Shown: piece after piece, positions 11,622 through 24,920 of the stretch | Numbering within the stretch: position 1 is the first letter of the stretch | Layout: every line of letters starts with the position of its first letter | NCBI GenBank assembly: GCA_020631735.1 | Contig: CM036199.1 | Span: 16,697,955 to 16,761,954, forward strand | Reading direction: 5' to 3' | Source: Saccharum officinarum | Taxonomy: Eukaryota; Streptophyta; Magnoliopsida; Poales; Poaceae | DNA length: 64,000 bases | Made by a program: the position numbers and the translations under genes | Notes under the pieces: generated by a model | The model's input: the letters and a program-made list of their open reading frames with translations, nothing else | Databases searched by the model: none | What the model was told of the DNA's origin: nothing

Positions 11622-14600
11622 TGAAACGATCTCGATTTTTCTTGAAGGGAAAATCCACAGATACAATTTATAATGTAGTAGATCACGAGAGCAATCCATC
11701 ACATTATCAATTATCAGCTAATATCATAGTCATACATCATAGAATTACAAGTTACAAGGCTTTATAACACTGGTTAACACACCTATTACATAGATTAATC
11801 TAGCGAAAACGCACACACATCTTCATCAGAGTCATTGTAGCGCATCGGCGGGTGAAGTCTCCTCCTTCACGACAGTCATCAGAGTTGACGTAGAATGTCA
11901 GCGGCCGTAGACTCCATCTTCTCAACCACACTTGAGCGTAGGCACGAGACCATCTACTCCTAATCCAAGTCCTCATGGTCGTCGTAGATTTCGTTGAAAC
12001 CTGTCCAAAATCTATCAGTACGATTTGTACTGGCCACTGTCTCCCACCCTATGCTTTTGCGTATGCTTTGTGGTAAGTGGAATGCAAGGGTAGATCAAAA
12101 AGCCTATATATGGCTGTAGGTTTCCTATGCAAGTTCATCAATATTTTATAATAATAGTTCATCAAGTTTTAACCCATCTCATCCACACATTCTCCCATCC
12201 CATACACACATCTCATCTCATCTCACTCTCTCTCTAGGCGGCAAGGTCGACTCCCACTCGTACCTTGCCTCAACGGCCAAAGCCGAATCCAACACCAAAA
12301 CCCAAGGGAAAGATAGAAAGGACTCCTCTCTCTAATCAAGTGAAGCGTAGGTCATGGGAATGTCCATATCCGTGGACGCGACTATACGTATAGATCGATC
12401 AACTCTGCAGAGCGTGTACACCTAGAAATCCATAAGATCACCATCATCGGCAGTGCCCTGCCTAGGCTAATGCCAACAGCCTCCCAACCGGTATGGTACC
12501 ACCCTACCACTCAGCCCTAGGCCACCCCGGAGTCCACCGAAATGTTGAGACTGTGAGACATAGTACCAGACCCCCAAGGGCACTATGCTGTCTTAGGAGG
12601 GTGTGGGCCTCCATGCCCGTACTTCCCTACACTATCACCTTCCAACCTAGTAGTAGTGGCACTGCCCTAGTCAGTTGGGTAATTGTCCCCGCCCATCGGG
12701 AGTGAGTGGTGTGCACGAAGGTCCCATGGTTCCGGTTCTCAAAACATACTGGACCTTAGGGGGACCAGATAAGATATCTTCTCAAGGGGATAACCAACAC
12801 CCCGTGCCTCGACGACACCTCCACCGGGGATAACCAACACCCCGTCTGCTGACACATGCACCCGCCATAGGTACCTCTCACGAGGGATGACCAGGTCGCA
12901 CCCCTCGGGCAAGACTTGCCCCAAAGACTCGTCGTAGGATCCAGTCCGATTGACTCAACCCTCACCACACACCCAAGACACACGCCAAGATCTCCCCAAG
13001 TTCATTATCTAGTTTTACCAAGTTATCGGCACCATGTGCCTTGTCCACTCACGTTATCCCTTCACCAAGCATCACATCATAGGTATAATGCGTAGTGAAA
13101 GTAAAGCAGTAAGTAGAATGCAAGCGTCTAGCCTAACAACGGATGTGCAGGGAAATAGGTTGCGATAAGGTAATGGCTTACAAGCAGTCTACCATGCAAC
13201 CTATCATAGTTCAATTGCAAGAAAGTAAAGCACTAGCATCTACATGTAACATGTCTAATAGGTTCTACGAGGTTGGGTGGGACGTGGAACACCTGTTAAA
13301 TGTCTCTTCCAAGATCCTCGGTGCACTTGTAGTCATACTCCTCCATGGTACTTCCTCCACCCGCATGTCCTTCCTCCAACGGTCCCGATCCAAACATCGC
13401 TGTTCTTGACGCAACTTCCTCGAAACAGCGATAAGCGAAAGAGCAATCAGACAACTAAACCTAGAAAGACTGCAAAAAGAGAGGCAACAAGGCACATAAG
13501 AACTACACTAGAAGAACACGAAAAGGGGAACAATTTATCCCTCTCGGCGGATGTCCGATCCCTGGGCCAAAGAAACGCAAGTGGTGATTTGCTAAGCACA
13601 AACTTAAGCCTTAGCTTAGCCGGTACATCCTAGGCCGATCGTGTTGACCTGTATGGCTTAAGTAGAGATGGCATAGGCTCTAGCTCATCCTAAGCAAACA
13701 CCATGGCTTGCGGCTTTCGATCCAATCATCATGGAGACTGACGAGAACCAAAAAGACTACAAGCAAGAGAAGTTCCGTTCTCTCTCAATCCATATGACAT
13801 TATAATCGACAAGAACCAAGAGAGGGTGGAACGGGGAAGAGAAGAGCAGAGGCGGTCTACTTCTCCCAATACACACGTCATGGCAAAAGACGAGACATCG
13901 GAAAGGAGTGACACACAAAAGAACATGAGCACCCAAACAACTTGTAGGGTACTGAAACGATCTCGATTTTCCTCGAAGGGAAAATCCACAGATACGATTT
14001 ATAATGTAGTAGATCACGAGAGCAATCCATCACATTATTAGTTATCAGCTGATATCATAGTCGTACATCATAGAATTACAAGTTACAAGGCTTTACAACA
14101 CTAGTTAACACACCTATTACATAGATTAATCTAGCGAAAACGCACACACATCTTCATCAGAGTCGTTGTAGCGCATCGGCAGGTAAAGGCTCCTCTTTCA
14201 TGGTAGTCATCAGAGTTGGCGTAGAATGTCAATGGGCGTAGACTCCATCTTCTCAACCACACTTGAGCGTAGGCACGAGACCATCTACTCCTAATCCCAG
14301 TCCTCGTGGTCGTCGTAGATTTCGTCCAAACCTGTCCAAAATCTATCAGTACGATTTGTACTGGCCACTGTCTCCCACCCTATGCTTTTGTGTATGCTTT
14401 GTGGTAAGTGGAATGCAAGGGTAGATGAAAAGGCCTATATATGGCTGTAGGTTTTCCTATGCAAGTTCAACAAGATTTTATAATAATAGTTCATCAAGTT
14501 TTAACCCATCTTGTCCGCACGTTCTCTCATCCCAAACACACATCTCGTCTCATCTCACTCTCTCTCTAGGCAGCAAGGACGACTCCCGCTCGTACCTTGC

Positions 14601-17600
14601 CTCAACGGCCAAAGCCGGATCCAACACCAAAACCAGGGGAAAGGTAGAAAAGGACTCCTTTCTCTAATCAAGTGAAGCGTAGGTCATAGGAATGTCCATA
14701 TCCGCGGACACGACTATACGTATAGATCGATCAACTCTGTAGAGCGTGTACACCTGGAAATCCATAAGATCACCATCATCGGCGGTGCCCCGCCTACGCT
14801 GATGCCGACTGCCTCCCAACCGGTACGGTACCACCCTACCACTCAGCCCTAGGCCACCTTGGCGTCCACCGAAACGCTAAGACTGTGAGACATAGTACCG
14901 GGCCCCCAAGGTCACTACGCTGTCTTAGGAGGGTGTGGGCCCCCATGCCCGTACCTCCCTACACTATCACCTTCCAACCTAGTAGTAGTGGCACCACCCT
15001 AGTCAGTCGGGTAATCGTCTCCCGCCCATCGGGAGCGAGTGGTGTGCACGAAGGGTCCTATGATTCCGGTTCTCAAGACATACCAGTCCTTAAGGGGACC
15101 AGACATGATATCTTCTCAAGGGGATGACCAACACCCCATCTGCTCTCACATGCACCTGCCACAGGTACCTCTCACGAGGGATGCCCAGATCGCACCCCTC
15201 CGACATGACTTGCCCTAAAGACTTGTCATAGGATCCTGTCCGATCGACTCAACCCTCACCACACACCCAAGACGCACGCCAAGCTCTCCCCAAGTTCATT
15301 ATCCAGTTTTACAAAGTTATCGGCACCACGTGCCTTATCCACTCACGTTATCCCTTCACCAAGCATGACATCACAGGTATAATGCAAAGTGAAAGTAAAG
15401 CAGTAAGTAGAATGTGAGCATCTAGCCTAACAGCGGGTGTGCAGGGGAATAGGTTGCGACAAGATAATGGCTTACAAGCAGTCTACCATGCAACCTATCA
15501 TAGTTCATTTGCAAGAAAGTAAAGCACTAGCATCTATATGTAGCATGTCTAATAGGTTCTACGAGGTTGGGTGGGACGTGGAACACCTATTAAATGTCAT
15601 ATCCGAGATCTTCGGTGCACTTGCAGTCATACTCCTCCATGGTCCTTCATCCGCATGTTCTTTCTCCAATGGTCCTGATCCGATCATCGCTATCCTTGAC
15701 GCAACTACCTCGATACAGCGATAAGCAAAAGAGCAATCAGACCACTAAACACAGAAAGACTGCAAAAAGAAAGGCAACAAAGCACTAAAAGAGCAACTAC
15801 ACTAGAAGAGCACAAAAGGGAGAATGACTTAACCCTCTCGGCGGATGTCCGATCCCTAGGCCAAAGAACAGGAGTGGTGATTCGCTAAGCACAAGCTTAA
15901 GCCTTAGCCTAGCCAGTATTTCCTGGGTCGATCGTGTAAACCTGTACGGCTTAAATAGAAATGGCATAGGCCTTAGCTCATCCTAAGCAAACACCACGGC
16001 TTGTGGCTCTCAATCCCATCGTCATAGAGACTGACGAGAACCAGAAGAACTACAAGCAAGAGAAGTTCCGTTCTCTCTCAATCCAAACGCCACTATAACT
16101 GGACGAGAACCGAGGGTGGAACATGGAAGAGAAGAGCAGAGGTGGTCTACCTCTCCTAATACACACGTCACGATAAAAGACGAAGCATTAGAAATGAGCG
16201 ACACACAAAAGAACATGAGTGCCCAAACAACTTGTAGGGTACCACGAACTAGGTGCACTAAATGCACTAAGACATCCCTAAAGTTCTCAGCGATGCGGAC
16301 CGCAAGAACCAAAGAGACGCTACGGTCTACAAGGTACAAGCATACAAGGGTTCAACACGACAACCAAAAGACAGGAAGAGATACGGGATTCACCTTTCTT
16401 TGATCCGCTTGCCATAGCAACGACGAGAATCGGGGAAGTGGAATCAAAAGAGCAACAAACACCAAACAAGCCAAAGGCTCAATCCATATTTTACTAGATC
16501 GACGGGGATTGAGAACAAGAGAGGAAAAAGAAAGAATGGAACCCGCACTCCTTCGACCATCTCGTCATGGAACGGACGAAGGTCAAAAGAAAGGAGACAT
16601 GATCCCACGATCCAAGCCCACTTGTAGGGCACCACGACCGTGCAACTAAATGGCACAAGGCTATTCTTATGGTCCGTAGCGATGCAGTTGTCATCGCTAG
16701 AACCAAAGGAATGCAATGGTCAGAGTGGTACGAGCATACGAGTTGGTTAGGATAAAACAAGCGAACAAATGAGGTAGAGCCCGGTGGCCATAGCGAGGCA
16801 ACTCGCGGCCATGAGCTTCACCTACGAGTTGGCCCCTGTGAATCCCATGACGGTCGTCCCCTAGTTTGTCTCTATAGACTAGATCAAGATGGGCTTATCA
16901 TGTGCGGGTGGGAAGCGCACCGTTAACAAGCCCATGGTGGTCATGCCCTAGAGCCGTAGGAGGGGACAACGAACATGGCACTACGAAGACAACTAAATAA
17001 GGAGGTCGAGTTACCCTCGGTGCCGCAGCCATGGCGGGATGAACCCACGTCCGAGACGCTTGAGCAAAGTACGATCCCTCGACTGGCTCGAAGGCTCGGT
17101 CCGTAGAAGGCAGCACAACACACAAGAATCAACACAAACGATGACCGGAGTAGCATAATTCCATAACACAAGATAGGCATCATAGCATAAGAGATAGACC
17201 GGCTCGAAGGCATGGCACAGGCATTCATCGATAACACGAAGATGATCATGAGCATATGTAGACAATTGATATTGATAGATCAAGTATCAAGTGCATGGGT
17301 AAGTATAGATGATAGATAAGGAGTTAATAAGTAAGAGCTTGCTCGCTGACGTCGTGGACGGTGTCAGCTAGGTTAGAGGGTCGACCTTGAAGGTGAGGGA
17401 TACGGTGGAGCACTCCAGCTGGCTGCGGCTTGCTGCTCGACGTGAACCTGGTGGCAAGGAAGGGGATCAGTGAGGTAGGCGTCATCGCCTAGCTCCCAAA
17501 CGATGGTGCAGTGAGGATGCAGCCCTCCTACAAAGCAAAACCATGGCACGAGGGCCGAACAGGGCAGCGCAGCAGTGGAGGTGGTGCTACTTGCAGTTGG

Positions 17601-20600
17601 AGAAGGACCATCCAACGTCGAGGTGCTCGACATCATAGCATGGCTCGGGGCTGTGCAGGCTATGGGCGTGCTGCTCCTGGTTGGCAGTAGGTGTACGCAG
17701 AGGTAGCAGTGCCAGCCGGCATCGAGGTGCTGCTGCTATCCCTGGATGCAGGTGGCATGAAGGCAGGGTGTGACACCGGCTTGGCGAGGGTGAAACAGAG
17801 CACGGTGGGGCCCTGCTAGTTGCCGGTGATGGACACGACGAGGTAGAGGTAGTAGGCTCGCTGTCATGGCTCGACGAGAAGAAGGTGGCCACAGCGAACC
17901 CGCCCGGAGGCACCAGATGAGGCGGGCATGGTGGTGGCCTGCGGCTGCTGTCGGTCGACGGAGGACGGCCCGGCGTGGCTCGAAGAGGGGCGGCAAGGGC
18001 ACGCATGGCCAGCAGCTTGGCAAATGGCGTACGGCGTCATGGCGAGGTCGCGATGTGGATGGCAGAAGTGAGATGGGGAGGTCAGGGATGCCGGGATCGG
18101 CTCGATGGCGAGGTCGACGCCACGGTCTTGGGAAAGGCGCGGCTAATGGAGATAGCTTGGTGAGGCACCCTAGCCACGGCATCACGATGACGCGACACGT
18201 CGGGGTGAGTTGTCATAGTGGAGCCACACGGGAACGGCAAGCACGCTCACGTGCGGCTGACGTCATGGCATGGCGAGGCGTCGGAGGGCGCGGACCGCGG
18301 TGTTGGTGGCACGACTATAGCTCCATGGCCATCAGCGGCGGCTGAGAAGAGCAGGAAGGAAGGAGGTGGCAGCGGCAGATGAGAGGAGGAGAGGTGGAGT
18401 GGCGGCGACGATTGGGAATGAAGCAGAGGACGGCGGCTACTTCCTTTTATAGCAGCGCAACACCTAGGGCTTCAGGGCACATACGGCTACCCCTCGGCGT
18501 CCGTACCATGGCGGGGTACGTGGCCGTCATCCACGGGGGTATCGACTTGGGCACGGACGCCCAAAAATCAGGGCGAGGCGTGTGGCTTCCGCTGTCGAAC
18601 TCTGAGCAGCGACGGCGCTAGTGTGCAGGGCGCCCTCTAGGGTTGGAGCGGAGGCGTGCGCCTGCTGGCCAATGCAGGCCGCGGGTTGGGCCAAGGTGCT
18701 GGGCCACTCGACTGGATTGGGCCAGGGAAAGGGGAGAGGGGAAGCTTGGCTGGGCCGGAGTGAGGTGGGTCGGCTAGAAGGGGAGGCCGAGGCCTAGCTA
18801 GAGGCACCTGCTGGGCTAGAGGGAAGAGGCCGGTTGGGCCAGCGGGGAGAGAAAGGATGGTGGGCTAGGTTGGGGAAGAAAAGAAAAAGGAAATTTTCTT
18901 TTTATGATTTTTGACTCAAGGAATTGAGAGAGAATTCAAAAGAATTTGGGATGAATTTCAAAGGAGATTTGAAAAGGATTGCGACAGATTTGTGCACTCC
19001 AACAATCTAACAAGACTCAAACACAAAACCAACTCAAAGGCACTGGCACTTCCTACAAATAATTCTTAAATGAATGCAACAGTTTGTTAGTAAGCTTCGC
19101 TTGGTTGACTTGGGTTTGACCTAAAGACTACATGATTCACACATTGTGGGAAAATTTTTAAAAAGCTCATATTTTTGGTTACCCAAAAATCCAGGATGTT
19201 ACAGGTACCAAGACCTAGGTGCACTATATGCACTAAGACATCCCTAAAGTTCTCAGCAATGCGGTTGTCACCGCAAGAACCAAGAAGACGCTACGGTCTA
19301 CAAGGTACAAGCATACAAGGGCTTAGGCATGACAAAACCAAAAGATGGCAGGAGACACGAGATTCATCTTCCTTTAATCCACTCGCCATTGTAACGACGG
19401 GAATCGGAGGAATGGAATCAAGAGAGCGACAATCACGAAACTAGCGAAGAGCTCAATCCACATCTTACTAGATCGATGGGGATTGAGAACAAAAGAGGAA
19501 GAAAGAATGGAACCCGCACTCCTTCGACCAACTCATCATGGAACGGACAAAGGTTGGATGCAAGGGGGCACGATACACGTTCTAGACCAACTCATAGGGC
19601 ACCACAACCGTGCAACTAAACGACACAAGGCTATTCCTGCGGCTCATAGTGATGCGGTTGTCATCGCTAGACCCGAAGGAACACCGTGGTAGAAGTGGTA
19701 CAAACATACATGGTGGTTAGGACAAGAATGAGAGAAAGAGAGGTAGAGCCTGATGGTCATGGCGAGGTGAACCCGCGGCCACAAGCTATACCTACACGAG
19801 TTGGCTCCCGCTGGTACTACGATTGTCGTCCCCTAACTCATATCCCACTAGATTAGGTCTCACAGGGCTTGAATGGTGCAGATGAGAACCGCGTCGTTAA
19901 CGACATCAAGTCCATGGTGACCGCATCCTAGGGACGTAGGTAGGAGCTCTCGATCATGTCACCACGAAGACAACAAAACATAGGGGAACGAGTTATGCTC
20001 GGCACCACAACCACAACGAGATAAACCCACGACTGAGATGGACGAACACAACGCTTCCCAACTGGCTCAAAGGCACGGTCCACAGGCGGAGACGAACAAC
20101 ACACAACCAACAAAGGACCGCAACACAACCACAAAACACAACCCGACGTGGAGTAGCACACATCCATAGCCATCACAAGGGATTGATAGATAGATAGACC
20201 GGCACGAAGGCATGACATAGGCATAGAATAAATAAAGATCATGATCATGTATAGACAATGGATATTGATAGATCCAGTAACAATGTAGATAAATGATATT
20301 GATGATCAAAGTCAACAAGTATGAAGAGAACATGGAAAAGAAAGGCAAGGTCTTATCGACGTCTCGTACGGCGTCGACTAGGTGCAAGGGGTTGACCTTG
20401 ATAAAAGCAGGGAGGGGCTGCAGTAGCTTGTCCCAGCGGGCTTCGGCTTGCTGCTGTTAGCCAAGACAGGGCAGTGGCGAGCTGGAACACGACAGCAGGG
20501 TCATTGCTTTCCTGTGACAAGAGAATAGCGGCACAAAGGTTGGACAGATGATAAACGAGGTGGCGACAATGTTCGGCTCCCAAGCGGTGATGCAGCAGGG

Positions 20601-22443
20601 CTGCAGCCCTCCTGCAATGATGTTGGATCATGGCGCGAGGGCCGATGTCAAACGGATGAGCATCAACAGGAAAGAGAAAAATGGAACTTGGCATGCTGCT
20701 CACCGGCGAGGTGCGATGGCCACGGGACATGGAGCAGAGGTGGTCGACATCGAGCAGTGACGTCAATGCAGCTTGGCGATGAGGATGGGCTCCGGGTCTA
20801 GGGTGGCTTCGCCAAGGAGGAAGGGCCCCGCGGTCTTCGAGCGTCGCAGTGACGGTGACGAAGGTCCAGTGCGGCGGTCTAGGGTGGCTCTCGGGACTCG
20901 GAGGTAGTGTGACTCAGGGATGGGATGGTCGTGGCGTGCCCTAGCGTTCCCGTGCGTGGCCATGATGACGCTGGCATGGATGTGGTGGAGCAGCGTCGGA
21001 GCACCACGGTGAAGGGGTGGTCGTGGAGCAGGGTCGGCTTGGCGTCGCGGCTGGCTCCGTGATGGCTTCGGTGACGACACGTCCTCATGCGAGCTAGAGG
21101 TTATCAGCAGGGATGACAACGGGGTCATGCTGAGGCGACGCGGGTGGCTCTGACTAGCCGGCACCACGACCATGAGCGATGTCATCCGCGAACTCCGCTC
21201 CATGGCCGCTCACTGGCACACCACTACAAGGAGGCAGACGAGCAGAGAAGGGAGAGCAGCGGCAGGAGGACGGAGCTGGCGAGAGAGGCGATGGGCTGAG
21301 GCTTAGAGCAGAGGTGGCGGCGTGGTGGGGGAAATAGAGAAGGGCGCCTGTAGCTGTGGCTCTTGTAGGGTGTTGAGCTAGGGTTTAGGTCGGTCATGTG
21401 GCTCCCAGGGATGGCGGTGATCTTTGGAAGGCGTGCCAGGGACACGTGGCGGCCATCTCATGGCTGGCGCAGACGCCCAGGACGTGGGGTGTGCGACCAG
21501 AGCGTTCAGCGGTGGCGGCGGCTCCTGTCTGCGAGTGGGTCGCATCCCAGCTAGGGTTTTGGTGCTGGGCGTGGCTCGGGCCTGCGAGGGCCAACGAACG
21601 GGCCTGCGGGGGCTGCGGGATGGGCCTGCAAGGCTGGCAAGGCAGGCCGAGGGAGGCAGGAGCGCTTGCTGGGCGTCGATCCTTCGTGGGCTTGCGGCTT
21701 CTGCTGGCCAAGGAAGAGAGCGCGGGGGCGGGCCGGCCTGGGCTGTATGCCCGCGTGGGCTAAGCAAAATGGAGGGAGGGCAAGCTAGGCCTGGCCATTG
21801 GCACCGGCTAGGCCAAGTGGGGGAGAAGGGGGAGGATGGGGAGTGGGCCTGCTGGGCTGGTTTGGAAAGGAGTAAGGAAAAGGATCTTCCTTTTATGATT
21901 TATTTGTTTTAAGGAATTGCAAGATGTTTTAAAAGGGAAAATTAGGGAAGATTCAAATAGAAGTCTAAGATGATTCAAAAGGTATTTTGAGAGGGGAAAT
22001 TCCTGAGGGAGTTTTTGGGAAAATTACTTGATGAGATTTGAGATAAATTTCAAAAGGAGCCTTTGGGATGGATTTAGAAGAAATTTACGAGGAAATTTGA
22101 GAGGAGATTTATCCAACGGAGTTTGGGAAAATTCCGGAAAGAGATCGGAGAATGGTCTAATGGTGATTTGAGAGAAACTCCAAGGGGAGTTTGGGAAGGG
22201 ATTCGGATGGGATTCAAAAGAGATTTAGCGGAGGAAACTTGCTATGGATTCGCGCACTTTGACACAAAACCCTAAACCGACAAAAGAACTCTGGCACACC
22301 CCTACAAATGAATCTACATGAATGCAATGATTTGTTAGTGAGTTAGACTCGGGTTAGACCTAGAAACTACGTGCTCCACACAATTGTAGGAATTTTTTTA
22401 AAAAGCTCATATTTTTGGTTGCTAAAAAACCTGGGATGTTACA
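11622..22443 (-). mobile_element. Outer solo LTR (~5.6 kb), same family as the nested inner LTR
   Basis: The two halves, 11622-13952 and 19204-22443, belong to one LTR that starts TGAAACGATCTCG and ends GGGATGTTACA. Flanks CCCAG (11617-11621) and CCTAG (22444-22448) form a 5-bp duplication with one transition. Read on the minus strand it begins TGTAACATCCCAGG, a Ty3 LTR-type start. Each terminal sequence occurs once per copy, so this is a solo LTR. ORFs within the GC-rich block at 20350-21900 are incidental. Confidence 0.8.
13953..19203 (-). mobile_element. Inner solo LTR, 5,251 bp, TSD GGTAC
   Basis: TGAAACGATCTCG ... GGATGTTACA, flanked by perfect GGTAC at 13948-13952 and 19204-19208. Bases 13953 to about 16240 are homologous to 11622-13952, and about 16243-19203 to 19209-22443. 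A younger LTR therefore sits inside an older copy of its own family. The GC-rich stretch at 17350-18880 matches the GC-rich stretch of the outer copy and is LTR sequence. Confidence 0.9.
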
Positions 22444-23677
22444 CCTAGTTTGTCCTGCGATGTTTACCTAGATAGTGTCATTGATGGTCTATAGCTCACT
22501 TGATCGGTGAGTGTGGTTTGTGTGAGGAATAAATCACCAGCTGGTTAGAAATCGATTCGAATCGCCATCGCTCCTAGATAGTGAGCACTTGACTCGAGTT
22601 ACGACATCGTAGTAATGATGATGGAACACTGATGGTTATATGGATGATGTTGGAAATGCTAAATCTAAGTTGGTAACTGGATGTTATTGGGTAATCAAGT
22701 GATTGCTATAGTATAGGTGCTTACATAGATTGATAGGCTATAATAAAGATGATGAAAAATACTTAAATGGTTCATTATATTAACTTATTGTTTTTTCGCA
22801 AATGAGTCAGCTAGTCCACTAAAAGAAAGCCTTGCATACTCCTTGGTGTCACTTTATTTTAGTTTAAGACGGGTAAGTCTAACTGAGTACTTTCTTGTAC
22901 TCAGGGCGTTGTTCCCATTGTTGTTGCATATGATTAGATATACTACGGTTATTGCATCAACTGCCTGTACCCTGCGATGGGCGACAACTAGGACCAAAGG
23001 CATGATCGCTCCATATGTCTTATCTGATGCTTTTGTTGGAAATGACTATCTACTGGCACTGTATCTGAACTAAACGTGTGTGTGGTCTTAAATCTATTTG
23101 CTTCTGCTACTTTATTATGAACTTGGGTTGTAATAACTTTATGTTTTAAACTCCGATGTATCTCAGTGTTGTTGTGAACTTTATGTAATATGTGACTGTG
23201 GCTACTAAACTTGTACGATCTTGGTTGGTATATTTGTTGGTTTGAAATCCTTCATGGTTTCACGGACTACTGGGTTATACGGGCTTAAGTTTGTTAAATT
23301 GTCTGATTTGACGGGTGATTTTCTTACTTAATTTCGTATAATTGATCGGTTCTGTTACAGCCGCAGTAATACATCAACCCCCGAAGAAAGTGGGAAGCAG
23401 GGAGACCAAAACCGTGTTCAAAAAAGGAAGTGAAAACTACGATCTCACCGGTGGCTAGAGCCGGAAGGAGATGCAATACCGGTAGATTCCATTCACCGAG
23501 TTCTTTACTCGGCAAGAAGCCTGCTTCCGACAGGTTCAGCAGATCCGCCTCCGTCGTGGTGGGCGCATCCCATGCGGAGAAGGCATTCAATGTCATCATC
23601 TCTTTTTGCTTCAACGCCCTCTTCTTTCACTCCTCCGCCTGCATCGCACCTATGGCCTTACTACTTTTCTTCACCAT

Positions 23678-24920
23678 TGTGCGGATGGCAGGGTGCGCTT
23701 CACTCGCATATAGTTTGCGGGCGCTCGGGTTAGGGCTTGGCAGCGGTAGCCCAAGGACTTGGCAGTGTGAGGATGGCGATTAGGGTTCACTGATGGCAGA
23801 ATAGAAAGCAAATGGAAAAGTGAATCGGTATTTACCTGATTACTGCTTATTTATAAGGGTACCAAGATTTACCTTCAGCACAAAGTAGCCGTTGAGAACC
23901 CAAACGGTAAGATCCTTTTTAAACGTTGTGGGTCCAACGGACACAATCTCGGCCATGCGGAAATCAAGGGGCTCATAGCCATCAATTATGTGGCAGCCAC
24001 ATACGTAATATGCCTGTTGTGCGAACGGATTTACTACCACGTGCTTAACTGGGGAGAGTTTTCATTCAGATTACCATCAATCATGTAGTGACAGTCTACT
24101 GTTTAGACTTTCTCGGAGGCATCAGTTCCTCAGATTCATTATCTATCAGATACAATGAAAGTTTCCAGTCAGCTGAGCTAAGACTTCAGCTATAGCTAAA
24201 GATGTTTGTCAACTTAGACAAGATTTCAAAATAGAGTCATAACTCGGCTTTTGACTTAATCAACATTCAAATACAAAGCCACGGTTTAGTTGGCACTAAG
24301 CTCGAGGGCTCTTTCAAGGCCACGGCTTAGTCGTGTCTGCTTCGACTAAGCACGAGGGCTAGAAAATAGGAAGATTTTCAAGATCTATTCATATGAAGAT
24401 ATGGGATAGAAGTGTTACAAGTACATGGCCTAGTTGGCCATCAACAGATACAAAATACTATACGTGTTACCCGAATGGCAACACTAACCTTGATGTACAC
24501 TGCATCAAGGTCTGAGTACGACAGAGCAAAACTTCCTAGTCTACATCTTTAGGAAGCATGAGAAGCTGAGAGTTCTTCTAGTTGCAAGACAAGACTTTGG
24601 TCTCAACTACTCCAATTAAGCCCGGGCGGTGCGAAGACAAAGCTGGTAGAGGATAAGGATTCTCTCTACTGAATGCCATGTGACCCAAAGCAATTAACCA
24701 CTCATGGAAAAATGGTTCTTGATTGTCCTAAGGAGGTTATTTGGCTGCACCCTTGAGGATATCTCAAAGATCTTATAATCGACTCTGGGTAGTAAGTTTT
24801 AGGCTCGAGGGCTGCAGGACATATCATCAGTTGATGCATTCAAATTTCTTTGAAACGAAGTGGGTACAAAAAAGACCCTCTAACTCTTTATGCTAAACAG
24901 TAAGAGGCTTGAGGGCTACA
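23678..24920. other. Internal non-coding region before the 3' LTR
   Basis: Lies between the antisense gene start and the 3' LTR of the host retroelement. It holds repeats of the type cacggcttagt(c/t)g and cgagggct (about 24280-24360, 24800-24920). The minus-strand ORF at 23840-24040 has no recognisable product. The polypurine-like end gaggcttgagggctaca abuts the LTR at 24904-24920. Confidence 0.45.

Larger units (their letters stand above)
9354..23359 (+). mobile_element. Solo LTR (~3.2 kb) interrupted by nested LTRs
   Basis: Starts TGTAACACCTC at 9354 and ends GGTTCTGTTACA at 23359; TGTAACA/TGTTACA are the inverted ends typical of Ty3 LTRs. After subtracting the nested LTR block (11622-22443) about 3.2 kb remain. 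The flanks GATGT (9349-9353) and GCCGC (23360-23364) do not match well. However, the split antisense gene stays in frame only if 5 bp are counted as a diverged target duplication. The GC-rich block at 9880-10600 is LTR leader sequence, not a gene. Confidence 0.7.
4654..23677 (-). pseudogene. Antisense 'putative gypsy type transposon' (Transposase_28) gene, split by LTR insertions
   Basis: Minus-strand gene starting at ATG 23677. The N-terminal part (ADLLNLSEAGFLPSKELGEW ... FTSFFEHGFGLPASHFLRGL) lies at 23360-23677. The rest of the domain (HLNPNSIAQISIFVHTCEAF) lies at 9087-9353, and the next part at 6744-7105. GT-AG introns can be placed with consistent phase. Inferred exons after the first: to 6744; 6641-6245; 6157-6055; 5971-5569; from 5486 down; and 5010-4654. 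The C-terminal half is charged and coiled-coil-like. Nonsense codons occur near the start (TGA about 23627), at 5931-5929 (TAG) and at the start of the exon beginning 5486 (TAA), and that exon is frameshifted. Solo LTRs at 7106-9081 and 9354-23359 split the coding sequence. The function of this family is unknown; it is gag-like or accessory in grass Ty3 elements. Confidence 0.75.

Noticed and set aside
11622..16240. Simple 2.3-kb tandem duplication
   Set aside because: Homology of the following 3-kb blocks plus GGTAC duplications shows nested insertion of one LTR into another.
17373..18621. GC-rich long ORFs on both strands (also 20350-21912)
   Set aside because: They lie in homologous positions of two LTR copies, are open in many frames because of GC content, and resemble no protein.
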